Below, piece after piece: positions 53,017 to 63,265 of a stretch of 64,000 bases of DNA. The DNA lies in assembly GCF_022399565.1 (NCBI RefSeq), contig NZ_JAJTUT010000001.1, positions 186,001-250,000 of the forward strand, written 5' to 3'. Under the pieces are notes generated by a model that was given only the letters and a program-made list of their open reading frames with translations, ran no database searches and had not been told where the DNA came from. Both the position numbers and the translations under genes were made by a program. The stretch comes from Flavobacterium algicola (lineage in GTDB: Bacteria; Bacteroidota; Bacteroidia; Flavobacteriales; Flavobacteriaceae). The number at the start of each line of letters is the position of its first letter. Within the stretch, counting starts at the first letter, position 1.

Positions 53017-54111
53017 ATGAGTTTTTTCAAACAACTATTTAATACAAAAGAAACCAAGTTAAGAGATCATAAAGATTTTTGGAATTGGTTTACTGCAAAC
53101 GAAAAAAAGTTTTATTCTGTTGTAAAGAGTGGAAAGAATACAGAAAATGAATTCTTTGATAAACTTTCTCCAAAATTAGAAGAGCTTAAACCCGGAATTT
53201 ATTACGTAGTTGGAATTTCTAAGGAAGGCGTTGTCGATCTTGTACTTACTCCAGATGGCGTGTTGAAAAATATTCTTTTTATTGAAGAACTCGTAAATGC
53301 AGCTCCTGCACTCCATAATTGGAAATTTACTGCATTAAAATCAGCAATAGCAATCGAGAATTTAAGTATTAAAATGGCTGACTTTACTTTTAATAATGAG
53401 AACCTGTCCTTCTACCCCATTGAACATTCGAACCAACCAGACGAAGTAGATATCGTAATCGTTTACCACGACTACAAAGAAGAGTATCAAACCATCATTG
53501 TAAACGGCTCTTTTGTATTTCTTGATAATTATTTGGGAGAATTAAAATCGGTCACCACAATTGATAATGCTGTCGTTATTGGCAAAGATGAAGCGACAAA
53601 AGAATTAATCCCGATAGCAAAACTACAAAGTTACCTTATATGGCGAGAAAAAGAATTTATTGAGAAATATGAAGGACTGCGATATAACACAGAAAACGAC
53701 AGCTTTTCAAGTTTGGAAGCTGAGTTAGATAATGGAAACTTTTTGATTGCAACAATAAATGCAACGCTCTTAGAATGGGACAGCAAAGCGTCGCATCCTT
53801 GGATTTTGCAAGTAATGGTTAACTATGACGGAAATAGTAACAACGGTATGCCAGATACAACTACTTACGAACTCATGAACCAAATGGAAGATGAAATAAT
53901 GGATCAATTAAAAGATTTTGAAGGCTACCTCAACATAGGTCGCCAAACTGCCGATAATTCGAGAGAGATTTACTTTGCCTGTCAAGAATTTAGAAATCCC
54001 TCTAAAGTTTTAGATCAAATTATAAAGAAATATGATGGTCAACTTGCTATAAATTATGATTTGTATAAAGATAAATATTGGCAATCTTTTGAAAGATTTA
54101 GAATGAACTAA
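53017..54111 (+). CDS. DUF695 domain protein
   Basis: This is a 364-residue cytosolic protein. The ATG at 53017 (MSFFKQLFNTKETKLRDHKD) is preferred; an in-frame ATG at 52927 lies inside the preceding terminator. The N-terminal two-thirds contain FWNWFTANEKKFYSVVKSGK and an unclassified alpha/beta pattern. The C-terminal 130 residues (about 230-364) match the DUF695 type with WIL-QVMVNYDGNSNNGMPD and a region ending in YWQSFERFRMN. No function is established. It stands alone between a terminator and a convergent gene pair. Confidence 0.8.
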   Translation: MSFFKQLFNTKETKLRDHKDFWNWFTANEKKFYSVVKSGKNTENEFFDKLSPKLEELKPGIYYVVGISKEGVVDLVLTPDGVLKNILFIEELVNAAPALHNWKFTALKSAIAIENLSIKMADFTFNNENLSFYPIEHSNQPDEVDIVIVYHDYKEEYQTIIVNGSFVFLDNYLGELKSVTTIDNAVVIGKDEATKELIPIAKLQSYLIWREKEFIEKYEGLRYNTENDSFSSLEAELDNGNFLIATINATLLEWDSKASHPWILQVMVNYDGNSNNGMPDTTTYELMNQMEDEIMDQLKDFEGYLNIGRQTADNSREIYFACQEFRNPSKVLDQIIKKYDGQLAINYDLYKDKYWQSFERFRMN

Positions 54112-54192
54112 ACAATACCTTTGACAGACAGCAATCTCACAATTAACTAGAAGTAAATAATTAGCACAACCAATAATTCTTTTGAAATAAAG

Positions 54193-54576
54193 TTATAAAA
54201 CTAATTCATCAAACAGTCGTTGTGCTGTGACTTCTAGGTCATCGCACAAACCAGAATGGGGTCTAGAGGTTTGAATAACAGAACTACGAACTGCAGTAAG
54301 CCATCGAAAACGTGATGGAATATCCATCAATCCGATAGGTCCACCGTCTTTTAATCCATGTCCAACTTTTTCAAAAGCATTAATATTATTTTGAATCTGT
54401 TCTACATCAGCTTCGATAGAAAGGGAAAGTATTTTATCTACAGGAACTTTATGGAGGACTTTAATAAATTTAGCTTTTTTACAAAACAGAACAATCCCTA
54501 CATTTAGGAACTCTTCGCGCTCTACCCTAGGCAAAACACGAATCACAGCGTACTCATATAAGTTTTTCTCGTGCAT
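54193..54576 (-). CDS. DUF3037 family protein, partner of a HipA-like kinase
   Basis: This is a 127-residue cytosolic protein. The start MHEKNLYEYAVIRVLPRVER and EEFLNVGIVLFCKKAKFIKV are the DUF3037 hallmark, and SRPHSGLCDDLEVTAQRLFD closes it. The family has no assigned function. The gene begins within the last 24 bases of the HipA-like kinase gene, so the pair is translationally coupled. DUF3037 proteins are regularly encoded next to HipA-like kinases, so this could be the cognate antitoxin, regulator or substrate. Confidence 0.85.
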   Translation of the reverse strand: MHEKNLYEYAVIRVLPRVEREEFLNVGIVLFCKKAKFIKVLHKVPVDKILSLSIEADVEQIQNNINAFEKVGHGLKDGGPIGLMDIPSRFRWLTAVRSSVIQTSRPHSGLCDDLEVTAQRLFDELVL

Positions 54577-55348
54577 CTTGGGCTTCCTTAATAAAAATTT
54601 CTGAATGTTTTAATCGCGTAATTAAGAATTGCAAATAAATCGAGCGCAACTCTTCCGGACTCTCCTCTGTATCTTCCCATTGCAACCAATCTTCTGGAAT
54701 AAGGTTTACTATATCTGTCAATATTTGATCTGTCAATATAACTTTAAAAGCGGCATCTACTTCTGTCAATTGACTTGCTTGCGGTAACAAAACGTGATCT
54801 TTGATCAGCGCAAACGGACTCTGAGCATGTTTTTCCCAATTGGTCCACGAATGATGAAAGTACAGGCAAGCACCATGGTCTATAAGCCATAATTCTTTAT
54901 GCCAAATTAACATATTTGTATTTCTAAAAGTTCTATCAACATTGGTAATATAAGCATCCAGCCATACAATTTGAGAAGAAGATAGTGGATCAACAGTTGT
55001 CACAACGGGATCAAAATTAATAGCACCCGATAAAAAATGCATTGCCAAATTTAACCCTTGACTGCCTTGCAATAAATCTTGAATTTCCTCATCACCTTCA
55101 GAACGACCAAAAGCTTCATCGAGATTGGCGTATACCAGCTCAGGCATTCTCAATTTTAAAGCCCGTGCAATCTCGCCACCAATTAGCTCCGCAATCAAAG
55201 CTTTCACTCCGTGACCTGCACCTTTAAATTTGAGTACATATTTAAAATCATCATCAGCCTCTGCCAATGCAGGCAAAGAACCTCCTTCTCTCAAAGGTAT
55301 GATATACCGAGTTACATTAACGGTACGAAGATTAAATTCACTTTTCAT
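54554..55348 (-). CDS. HipA-like kinase (HipA_2 family)
   Basis: This 264-residue protein is much shorter than E. coli HipA (about 440). It keeps kinase features: a putative nucleotide-binding Lys40 in YVLKFKGAGHGVKALIAELI, the catalytic segment WLDAYITNVDRTFRNTN with Asn136, Asp138, Arg139 and Asn143, and the metal-binding Asp157 in LIDHGACLYFHH. A HipB-like HTH antitoxin is absent. Instead it overlaps a DUF3037 gene by 23 bp. It could be a kinase toxin or an unrelated regulator; the natural target is unknown. A -7 box (CAAACTTA, plus strand 55369-55376) lies upstream. Confidence 0.85.
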   Translation of the reverse strand: MKSEFNLRTVNVTRYIIPLREGGSLPALAEADDDFKYVLKFKGAGHGVKALIAELIGGEIARALKLRMPELVYANLDEAFGRSEGDEEIQDLLQGSQGLNLAMHFLSGAINFDPVVTTVDPLSSSQIVWLDAYITNVDRTFRNTNMLIWHKELWLIDHGACLYFHHSWTNWEKHAQSPFALIKDHVLLPQASQLTEVDAAFKVILTDQILTDIVNLIPEDWLQWEDTEESPEELRSIYLQFLITRLKHSEIFIKEAQDAREKLI

Positions 55349-55576
55349 ATACAGATTTTATTGAATTACAAACTTACAAATAAGAAAAATGGAATTTGAA
55401 ACTTCTCAAATCATTTTTATTCAAAGATTATTGAAAATTATTCAATGCCTAATTATACTATTCGAATAAAATATAAAATTCTGCGTTCTTTAATTCATAA
55501 AAAATAACTGATCGATGATCGTGAAAAAAGTATGGCTTTTAGAAAGTATACGCTATCTGCTAAGAAATAATTAACT

Positions 55577-55606
55577 TTTGTCCTTGATTATATTCCTGTA
55601 TCTTTG
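55577..55606 (+). promoter_or_regulatory. Promoter of the NYN-LOTUS gene
   Basis: TTTG (55577-55580, -33) and TATCTTTG (55599-55606, -7, exact) are separated by 18 bp and the ATG follows 22 nt later. This is the best full promoter in the window. Confidence 0.7.
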
Positions 55607-55628
55607 AGCATCATTCATAATCAAAAAA

Positions 55629-56414
55629 ATGTCACAAAACGTCCCAGAATTAAAACTTGCTGTCCTTATTGATGCAGATAATGTACCTTACAGTAATGTA
55701 AAAGGTATGATGGAAGAAATTACCAAATTTGGTACTCCAACTACAAAACGTATCTACGCCGATTGGACTAAACCAAATGCTAATGGATGGAAAAGTGTCT
55801 TGCTAGAGCATGCCATTACTCCCATTCAACAGTATAGTTATACAGTAGGAAAAAATTCTTCAGATTCTGCCATGATTATTGACGCAATGGATTTGCTGTA
55901 TTCGTACAAAGTGGATGGTTTTTGTATTGTATCTAGCGACAGCGATTTTACAAGATTAGCCATTAGACTACGCGAATCTGGAATGAAAGTTATCGGAATA
56001 GGAGAGAAAAAAACTCCTAATTCTTTTATTGTAGCTTGTGATCGTTTTGTTTATATCGAAGTGCTGGATGGTGCGATCAAAAAGAAGACCAAGAAACCAA
56101 GCGCGTCAAACAATTCCTCTGTTATAAATGCTAAAAAACAAGCACCTCCAAAAACTTTAAACACAATTGATGTTCAAACTATTGACCTCATAGAAGATAC
56201 TATTGAAGACATTGGTGATGATAGCGGTTGGGCTTTTCTAGGAGATGTAGGAAACTTAATTGTTAAGAAGAAACCAGAATTTGACCCAAGAAATTATGGT
56301 TTTTCTAAACTTACTCCTATGTTGAAGTCGCTAACAGATATTCTAGAAATAGACGAAAGAGACTCTGATAAAAAAGGAATTAAGCACGTTTACGTTCGAC
56401 TAAAAATAAACTAA
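55629..56414 (+). CDS. NYN-domain nuclease-like protein with LOTUS/OST-HTH domain
   Basis: This 261-residue protein has an NYN (PIN-like) domain at about 8-150. It contains VLIDADNVPYSNVKGMMEEI (Asp15, Asp17), Asp79 in NSSDSAMIIDAMD, and SSDSDFTRLAIRL (Asp104, Asp106), the acidic metal-binding set of a metal-dependent RNase. A linker rich in Lys and Ser follows, and about 185-258 form a LOTUS/OST-HTH domain (DDSGWAFLGDVGNLIVKKKP), an RNA-binding fold. This resembles the bacterial Limkain-like family. RNA is the presumed target. It precedes the FMN-binding gene by 30 bp on the same strand. Confidence 0.9.
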   Translation: MSQNVPELKLAVLIDADNVPYSNVKGMMEEITKFGTPTTKRIYADWTKPNANGWKSVLLEHAITPIQQYSYTVGKNSSDSAMIIDAMDLLYSYKVDGFCIVSSDSDFTRLAIRLRESGMKVIGIGEKKTPNSFIVACDRFVYIEVLDGAIKKKTKKPSASNNSSVINAKKQAPPKTLNTIDVQTIDLIEDTIEDIGDDSGWAFLGDVGNLIVKKKPEFDPRNYGFSKLTPMLKSLTDILEIDERDSDKKGIKHVYVRLKIN

Positions 56415-56444
56415 TTTAGTCCACTCCAAAATTATATTTCAAAC

Positions 56445-57953
56445 ATGAGAAAGCAATTTTTTATTTACGGATTGATACTTTTTATCATTACCGCATTGGT
56501 TTACTATTACTTAAAATTAGGTTTTTTACTGCTTATAGTGTTGCCTATTATCTTGATCATAGGATTCTACAATACAGTACAGAAAAAACATGCCATTTTA
56601 AGAAACTTTCCTGTTTTGGGCTATGCTCGGTATTTGTTTGAAATGATTGCTCCAGAAATACAGCAGTATTTTATCGAGCGTTCTACAGATGGAAAACCAT
56701 TTTCTAGAAACCAACGTTCTCTAGTATATCAAAGAGCCAAAAATATTGATGCAAATACTCCTTTTGGTACCCAGTTGGATCTGAATCAAAGTAGTTATGA
56801 GGGTATCAAACACTCAATTTTTCCCGCGACGGTAAACGAAGAGCTTCCTCGCGTCTGGATTGGTGGACCGCATTGCAAACAAAAATACAGTGCCTCTTTA
56901 CTAAACATATCTGCTATGAGCTTTGGTTCGCTTAGCGAAAATGCTGTTAAAGCATTAAATATTGGTGCTCATAAAGGACAGTTTTATCACAATACAGGTG
57001 AAGGTGGTCTGACTGATTTTCATTTACAAGGTGGTGATGTAACTTGGCAAATTGGTACCGGTTATTTTGGCTGTCGTACTCCTGACGGAAATTTTGATCC
57101 TGAAAAATTTAAAGAAAAGGCCAACCTTCCCAATGTTAAGATGATTGAGATAAAATTATCGCAAGGTGCTAAGCCAGGACACGGTGGTGTGTTACCAGCT
57201 GCAAAAAACACAGAACAGATTGCAAAAATAAGAGGTGTTGATCCCAACATCACTATTTTCTCGCCACCATCACACAATGCATTTAAGGACGCAAAAGGTT
57301 TAATTTCATTCATTGCTGAATTGCGAACATTGTCTAATGGAAAACCTATTGGATTTAAAATGTGTATTGGTGATAGTAAAGAATTTGAAGATGTATGTCA
57401 CGAGATGATTCTGGCAGATTGTTATCCAGATTTCATTACAATTGATGGTGCAGAAGGCGGAACAGGAGCGGCTCCTTTAGAATTTTCTGATGGTGTAGGT
57501 ATGCCTTTTGAACCTGCACTTATTTTTGCCAACAAGACATTGATCAATTTAAATATTCGTGAAAAAATCCGCATTATTGGAAGCGGAAAAATCATTTCGG
57601 GCTATTCTATTTTGCATGCTGTGGCCCTTGGTGCCGATTTATGTAACAGCGCAAGAGGATTCATGTTTTCTCTTGGATGCATTCAAGCATTGCGTTGTCA
57701 TACCAACCAATGCCCAACTGGAGTAGCGACTCAAGATAAAATGCTGATGAAAGGTTTAGTTGTTGGCGATAAATCAGACAGAGTCTATCATTTTCATAAA
57801 AATACGCTTCATTCTGCAAATGAGCTACTTGCTGCGACCGGAAAAACTACTTTTGATGATGTAGATATAAATATTTTCATGAGAGGTGACGAATTCAATC
57901 ATTTATCTGATTTGTATTTCCCTGACAATTTATCAAAACATACATCACTTTAA
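56445..57953 (+). CDS. FMN-binding glutamate synthase-like protein
   Basis: This 502-residue protein has one or two N-terminal membrane segments (about 6-45). The rest is the GltB FMN-binding barrel: MSFGSLSENAVKALNIGAHK, EGGLTDFHLQGGDVTWQIGT, and KLSQGAKPGHGGVLPAAKNT. It ends with the Cys-containing SLGCIQALRCHTNQCPTGVA that fits the 3Fe-4S cluster. Such proteins lack the GltD subunit and amidotransferase domain, and their electron acceptor and real substrate are uncertain. The membrane anchor is unlike classic GltB. Confidence 0.9.
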   Translation: MRKQFFIYGLILFIITALVYYYLKLGFLLLIVLPIILIIGFYNTVQKKHAILRNFPVLGYARYLFEMIAPEIQQYFIERSTDGKPFSRNQRSLVYQRAKNIDANTPFGTQLDLNQSSYEGIKHSIFPATVNEELPRVWIGGPHCKQKYSASLLNISAMSFGSLSENAVKALNIGAHKGQFYHNTGEGGLTDFHLQGGDVTWQIGTGYFGCRTPDGNFDPEKFKEKANLPNVKMIEIKLSQGAKPGHGGVLPAAKNTEQIAKIRGVDPNITIFSPPSHNAFKDAKGLISFIAELRTLSNGKPIGFKMCIGDSKEFEDVCHEMILADCYPDFITIDGAEGGTGAAPLEFSDGVGMPFEPALIFANKTLINLNIREKIRIIGSGKIISGYSILHAVALGADLCNSARGFMFSLGCIQALRCHTNQCPTGVATQDKMLMKGLVVGDKSDRVYHFHKNTLHSANELLAATGKTTFDDVDINIFMRGDEFNHLSDLYFPDNLSKHTSL

Positions 57954-57961
57954 AAAAATAC

Positions 57962-58002
57962 CTGCTTACATTCAATCTATTATTTTGATTAAATGCAAGC
58001 AG
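57962..58002. terminator. Bidirectional terminator
   Basis: CTGCTTACATTCAATC pairs with GATTAAATGCAAGCAG with two mismatches, flanked by an A-run on the left. It lies between convergent genes ending at 57953 and 58023. Confidence 0.75.
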
Positions 58003-58022
58003 ATTTATATTTTACTACGTAT

Positions 58023-60434
58023 TTAAGCTGAAACTTCTTTACATGAGTTTAATTGCAAACACTTAGCAATTGACTGATACAGTTCCTCTTTATTAATTGG
58101 TTTACTGAGATAGTCATTCATTCCTATCTCAAATACGCGCTGTTTTGTTGTTTCCATAACATCTGCGGTTACTGCAATTATAGGTACATTACTATTTAGC
58201 AAACCTGCTTTACCATTTCTAATTGCCGTTGTTGCTTCGTATCCATCCATAATCGGCATCTGCAAATCCATTAAAATTATATCGATAGTTTGATTTCTTA
58301 AGATCTCTAATCCTTCCTCACCATCATTAGCGAATACAAATTTGGTGTTTTCCCACTTTTTCAATAGCATTTTAATTACTAATTGGTTGATCGAATTATC
58401 CTCTACTACAAGTATAGTCCTTCCTTCTAAATCGTAAGTCAAAGGTTTTGTTGTAACAATTTCCATCTTCGCATCAGATACAACATCATAATCTAAGGTT
58501 ACTACACAGCAAGTTCCTTTATTAGCATAGCTATTCAGTGAAATTGTTCCTCCTTGCATATTAACCAAAGTTTTCACGATATAAAGTCCTAATCCTAAAC
58601 CTCCAAATTTTCGTTTGTTATCAATATTATGTTGCGTAAAAGAATCAAATATAGTATCCATTTTATCTTTTGAGATTCCAACTCCAGAATCAGATATAGT
58701 GAGGATTAAACTAGCTTGACCTTTTGATTTAGGTAGTGATTCCACTTCAAATTTCACAAAACCTTCAGAAGTAAATTTTATAGCATTACTTACAATATTA
58801 TTAATTATTTGGACCAACCTAATTTCGTCACCGCAAATCATTTCAGGAAAGGTGCCGCTTTTCTTAAATATAAATTCCAAGCCTTTATCCTTTGCTCTTA
58901 GCTCAGCATTATTTTTTGCTTGTTCTATTACAGAAAGCGGACTAAAATTTACTTTATCCATTATAATTTCCTTTCTTTCGATCTTAGAAAAATCCAGAAT
59001 ATCATTTACAGAACTCAGTAAGCTATGCGATGAATATTTGATTACCTGACAATTTTTCTTTATCCTCTCATCGATGACTTCACTTGAAACAGAGTCAATC
59101 AAATTCATAATAGCGTTGAGCGGTGTTCTCAATTCATGGCTTATGTTTGATAAGAAATACGTTTTTAAATCATTCATTTCTTGCGCCCGAACCAAAGCTA
59201 CGCGGTTCAATTCATTTCGTTCGTTCCTTAAATTTCGAATTAAATTAGCCATAGATAGTGATAAAAATATCACCTCAAGTCCAGTACCAAACTTGGAACT
59301 ATTTTGAATTAGAAAAGTGTTGGGAAGCAAACCGAAATTATTAAGAATGAAAATTCCAAATCCTGAGATTAAAAATAAAATACCAGTTGCAAAAAAGGCA
59401 TCTACTTTTACTTTCTTACGCATCAAGGATATGATAGCGCTAATAATAAGCACCAATATTAAAAACCCAATAACATTTGCAATGGGGTAGCAATATGACA
59501 AGGTTGCTGGAATAAAAAGAATAAAGAGTATAAGCAAAAATGCAAATAAATACAGTACTCGAAATGATTTATATATGAATTGATTATGTTGTCTTATTCT
59601 TAAAAATGCTTCACTGTATTTACCTAATAAAACTCCAGTTCCCATGGCGAAAATTAGAACAGCGTGTTGCGAAATCCACCCACCACTTGGATCTATATAT
59701 TTATAGAAGTAACCATCTAACGACAACTGCATCATTCCGACAAAGAATACGTAAAGACTGTAATATACAAATGTAAGCTCTCTAACTGCATAGTAGAAGA
59801 AGAAGTAAAGGATTGCAGCTATAAAGAGAATTCCGTAAAATATTCCGAAAATAAATTGCTCAAAAGCGGTGTCATCGTTAAAGCGGTCAGCACTAGTTAA
59901 AATTAATGGCATTTTTATCACCTCACCATCACTCTTTAAATGAAGGTATAATTCTAAATTTGCTTTTGGTTTTACTTTTAGTTTAAAAATAGTTTTGTGA
60001 CTAGAGTAATCCCTTTTATCGAACGGCATTCTGTCACCACTTACAGATTTAACAATAGTACCATCTTGTTTATCAATAACGTACAACTCTACTCTATCAG
60101 TAATAGGGCGCGCTGTTTCAAAATAATAATCGAGAGTTTCAGTGGTTGCATTCTGCAAAGAAATTTTGCTCCACCAGTAATTGTCAGTAAAACCTAAATC
60201 GTCAGATCCTGACTTTAAATCAGTTGGCTTATAAGTATCAAAATCTTTTATAATGGTTTTGATAGAAATTTTTTTCTGTCCTACATCGATGACAGAAGCA
60301 TAGTTTTGAAGTGAAACCTTTTGAGGAATAGCATCTTGTTGAATAATATACTGAGATTGAGACGTCGCAAAACACAACATGAAAAAAAACAGTATAACAG
60401 CATTACAATTAGACTTGGGGTAAAATAATTGCAT
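58023..60434 (-). CDS. Hybrid sensor histidine kinase with 7TMR-DISM sensor and receiver
   Basis: This is an 803-residue protein. A signal peptide (residues 1-28) is followed by a 7TMR-DISMED2 ligand domain (about 32-180) and seven membrane helices (about 192-400). The HisKA domain has phospho-acceptor His433 in SNISHELRTPLN. An ATPase domain follows with GLGLGLYIVKTLVNMQGG (G box), and a receiver with Asp723 in LMDLQMPIMDGYEATTAI. No output domain follows, so signalling must pass to another regulator. The next gene upstream is its close paralogue, which is damaged, so this is the intact copy. Confidence 0.95.
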   Translation of the reverse strand: MQLFYPKSNCNAVILFFFMLCFATSQSQYIIQQDAIPQKVSLQNYASVIDVGQKKISIKTIIKDFDTYKPTDLKSGSDDLGFTDNYWWSKISLQNATTETLDYYFETARPITDRVELYVIDKQDGTIVKSVSGDRMPFDKRDYSSHKTIFKLKVKPKANLELYLHLKSDGEVIKMPLILTSADRFNDDTAFEQFIFGIFYGILFIAAILYFFFYYAVRELTFVYYSLYVFFVGMMQLSLDGYFYKYIDPSGGWISQHAVLIFAMGTGVLLGKYSEAFLRIRQHNQFIYKSFRVLYLFAFLLILFILFIPATLSYCYPIANVIGFLILVLIISAIISLMRKKVKVDAFFATGILFLISGFGIFILNNFGLLPNTFLIQNSSKFGTGLEVIFLSLSMANLIRNLRNERNELNRVALVRAQEMNDLKTYFLSNISHELRTPLNAIMNLIDSVSSEVIDERIKKNCQVIKYSSHSLLSSVNDILDFSKIERKEIIMDKVNFSPLSVIEQAKNNAELRAKDKGLEFIFKKSGTFPEMICGDEIRLVQIINNIVSNAIKFTSEGFVKFEVESLPKSKGQASLILTISDSGVGISKDKMDTIFDSFTQHNIDNKRKFGGLGLGLYIVKTLVNMQGGTISLNSYANKGTCCVVTLDYDVVSDAKMEIVTTKPLTYDLEGRTILVVEDNSINQLVIKMLLKKWENTKFVFANDGEEGLEILRNQTIDIILMDLQMPIMDGYEATTAIRNGKAGLLNSNVPIIAVTADVMETTKQRVFEIGMNDYLSKPINKEELYQSIAKCLQLNSCKEVSA

Positions 60435-60670
60435 AGTAGTTATTTAGGATTTAATACATTTACGAAAAAAAAGTACGTACGGATTTAAAAAAAAGTAAAC
60501 ATCATATAATTTAAAGTTAAAATTAAAAACACAAGATACTAAATTTCGATTCTTGACGTTGTTCAAAATTTATTAATTTGACCACTATAAAGTAAATATT
60601 ACAATTAATTAGACAAAGCTTACTATCATTATGGTTTAATTCGCCTCTATTAGAACTAAGAATCTATTTG
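60435..60670. other. Intergenic gap between the two hybrid kinase genes
   Basis: This 236-bp AT-rich gap contains no gene. It should carry the promoter of the intact hybrid kinase gene; TACTTTTT on the minus strand near 60475 is a 7-of-8 match to the -7 consensus. No terminator was found for the damaged paralogue. Confidence 0.4.
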
Positions 60671-63038
60671 TCATTTTAGTACTTCATTTATTAAACCTTG
60701 TATATTTAGGCACTTGGACACAGTCTTATATAAAAGTAATTTGTCGATAGGTTTTGACAAGTAATCGTTCATGCCAACCTCAATTACTCGCAACTTAGTA
60801 ACTTCCATAACATCTGCAGTAACCGCAATGATTGGTATATCATTATTTTCAGCGCCAGCTTCACCACTTCTAATAGCAATGGTGGCTTCATACCCATCCA
60901 TAACGGGCATTTGAAGGTCCATTAGAATTAAATCAATTTTATTATTTTTAACAGCTTTCACACCTTCCTCCCCATTATCTGCAAAAAGTACATTTGTATT
61001 TTCCCATGACTTAGTAATCATTTTAATAATCATCTGATTCATCTTATTGTCTTCAACTACCAAGATTGTTTTACCACCCAAATCATACTCCATAACCTTA
61101 TTTTTCTCAACTACCTGCTCATCGACTTCTACTATATCAAAATCAAGAATGATTTTACAGCTGGTTCCTCTACCTATTTCACTTTGAACAGAAAATTTAC
61201 CGTCTAACATAGTTACCAATTCTCTAACTAGAAATAATCCTAATCCTCCAAACTTTCTTTTATTATCTATTTTATATTGAGAAAAAGAATCAAAAATACT
61301 GTCCATTTTATCACTTTCTATTCCGACTCCTGTATCAATAATTAGGATAGATATTTGTGCTCTTCCGTCCTTCATCAAATGAGATGAAATATCAAAAGTA
61401 ATTACTCCTTCTGCAGTGAATTTTATAGCGTTGCTTATCACATGATTGATAATTTGTACAAACTTTTTTTCATCGCCAGAAATAAATTTGGGGAAATCAT
61501 TAGACGCAACAAAATTAAATTGTAAACCTTTCTCCTCAGTACGGCTTTGCGCACCTTCTTTTATGACCATTAAAGTTTTTAAAGGATTAAAGATTACATT
61601 TTCAATTTTTAACTCGTTCTTCTCCAATTTAGTAAAATCCAAAATATCATCAATTGAGTTTAATAAAATTCCGGAATAGTTTTGAATGTTTTCGCATTTA
61701 TCAATAATATCCTTATCGGTAGTTTTTTCAGAAATATATTTACTAAAATTCGTTATTACATTTAATGGAGTTCGTAATTCATGACTTATATTACAGAAAA
61801 GATAACATTTTAAATCTTTCATTTCTTGAGCCTTAATCAAGGCCATTTTTCTTAATTTATCTTTCGCTTGCCTTAACTTAAATAGAATAAGAACCTCCTT
61901 TATTGTAAATAAAATTATTGTGAGCGATATACTAATTTCTGTACTTTCTTTTACTAAATCGGTTGCAGGCAAAATGCTATAGACCTTCAGACTATAAGTT
62001 ATATATCCCGTTATAAGCGTAGCGAGGCCGAAAACAAAAAACAGTTCTAAAGAACGACCTTCTTTCTTATTCATAATTATTCCTATTGCGATTAAAATAA
62101 AAATTACAAACCCGAAAGTTGTAGCGATCATCAAAAAGACATTTGCATCATAAGGAAAAAGGCATGATATAGGGAATAGGATAATATTTAAAATATAAAA
62201 TATCTGAAAAAACAAATACAATGGTTGGTTGTTTTTCTTGACTTTTAATGAAAGTTTACCAAATTTTGCCAAGAGTAAACCCGTAATTATAAGAATCAAT
62301 AAAAATAAGTTATTAATTTGAGTGCTAGAGATGGCATTAAAATAATTAATAAAATAGCCATCTAGCATAAAAGGAATAAATCCACTAAATAAAATAAAGA
62401 AGGACAGAACAAGGATCTTAATACTGCGCATTGCAAAATACAAAAACAACATAAATAAGGAGAACTTAATGAGAAGCCCGAAAACCAAACCATCAAAAAA
62501 TATGTTTTGTGCCATAGTCGTGTAAAACGATTTATACGTATACAATTTAATAGGTACACCTACGACCCCACCACCTGAATTATAATGAATATATAAACTA
62601 AGATTAGCAGTTGAAGCAATATTGAAATCAAAAAGAATAGAGCTACTATCTAATATTTTTTCCGTGCTAGAAATTGATACGTTTTTTAATCACTTTCTTG
62701 GTTTTCTCATCAACAATATACAATTCCACTAATTTGGTCATCGGCGTACCCGTTTATAACAAGTACGTTAAAGTTTTTTCTGTCGCATTTTGTATGTTTA
62801 CTTTCAGCCAATAATTATCATTCGAAAAACCAAAATATTCTTGATCTACAGGATGCAGTTTAAACTTTATAGTTTCAAATTGAACCATTGCATCAGTCAG
62901 GGTAATCGCATTATCATGAAGATTAAGCACTGTTGCAAAGTGATGTAAATCAATATCATTTACCAAATTATTCTGCTTGATCACAAATTGAGAATAACTA
63001 TTTGAAAACACCATCAGTCATACTATAATGAATTTCAT
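60671..63038 (-). pseudogene. Damaged hybrid histidine kinase, paralogue of the neighbouring gene
   Basis: Read from the ATG at 63038, MKFIIV is followed by a TGA (63020-63018), probably a lost Trp. The frame then gives the ligand domain up to a TAA (62756-62754) in KTLTYLL-stop-TGTPMTKLV. It continues as VELYIVDEKTKKVIKK until the run of six T at 62682-62687, where one extra base breaks the frame. From there to 60671 the frame is open, with seven membrane helices, HisKA (NISHELRTPLNVITNF), ATPase and receiver (LMDLQMPVMDGYEATIAI). Translation could restart near 62545 and leave a 624-residue kinase without its ligand domain. The paralogous frame fits all three breaks. Confidence 0.85.
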
Positions 63039-63265
63039 AAAGTAGGGTTTTTTATTAAGATTGCGGTTAGCTTGCGCAAAAGTAATTCAGGAACTAAATG
63101 TTTAAAGATTATATCGATATGAATACGAATAACTGTCGATGAGTAGTGCAATACAGTAGCTAAGTTGTCAAAAATAACAAGCAATATTTGCTAGAAAACT
63201 CTATTGAGAATACAATTAGACATCTCAATACTATAATTGAATAATTCAATTTTTCTAAAATAATG
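63039..63265. other. Intergenic stretch without a recognised gene
   Basis: This 227-bp gap lies between the damaged kinase and the RdgB promoter. I see nothing coding. A decayed promoter of the minus-strand kinase probably lies on its left side. Confidence 0.4.
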
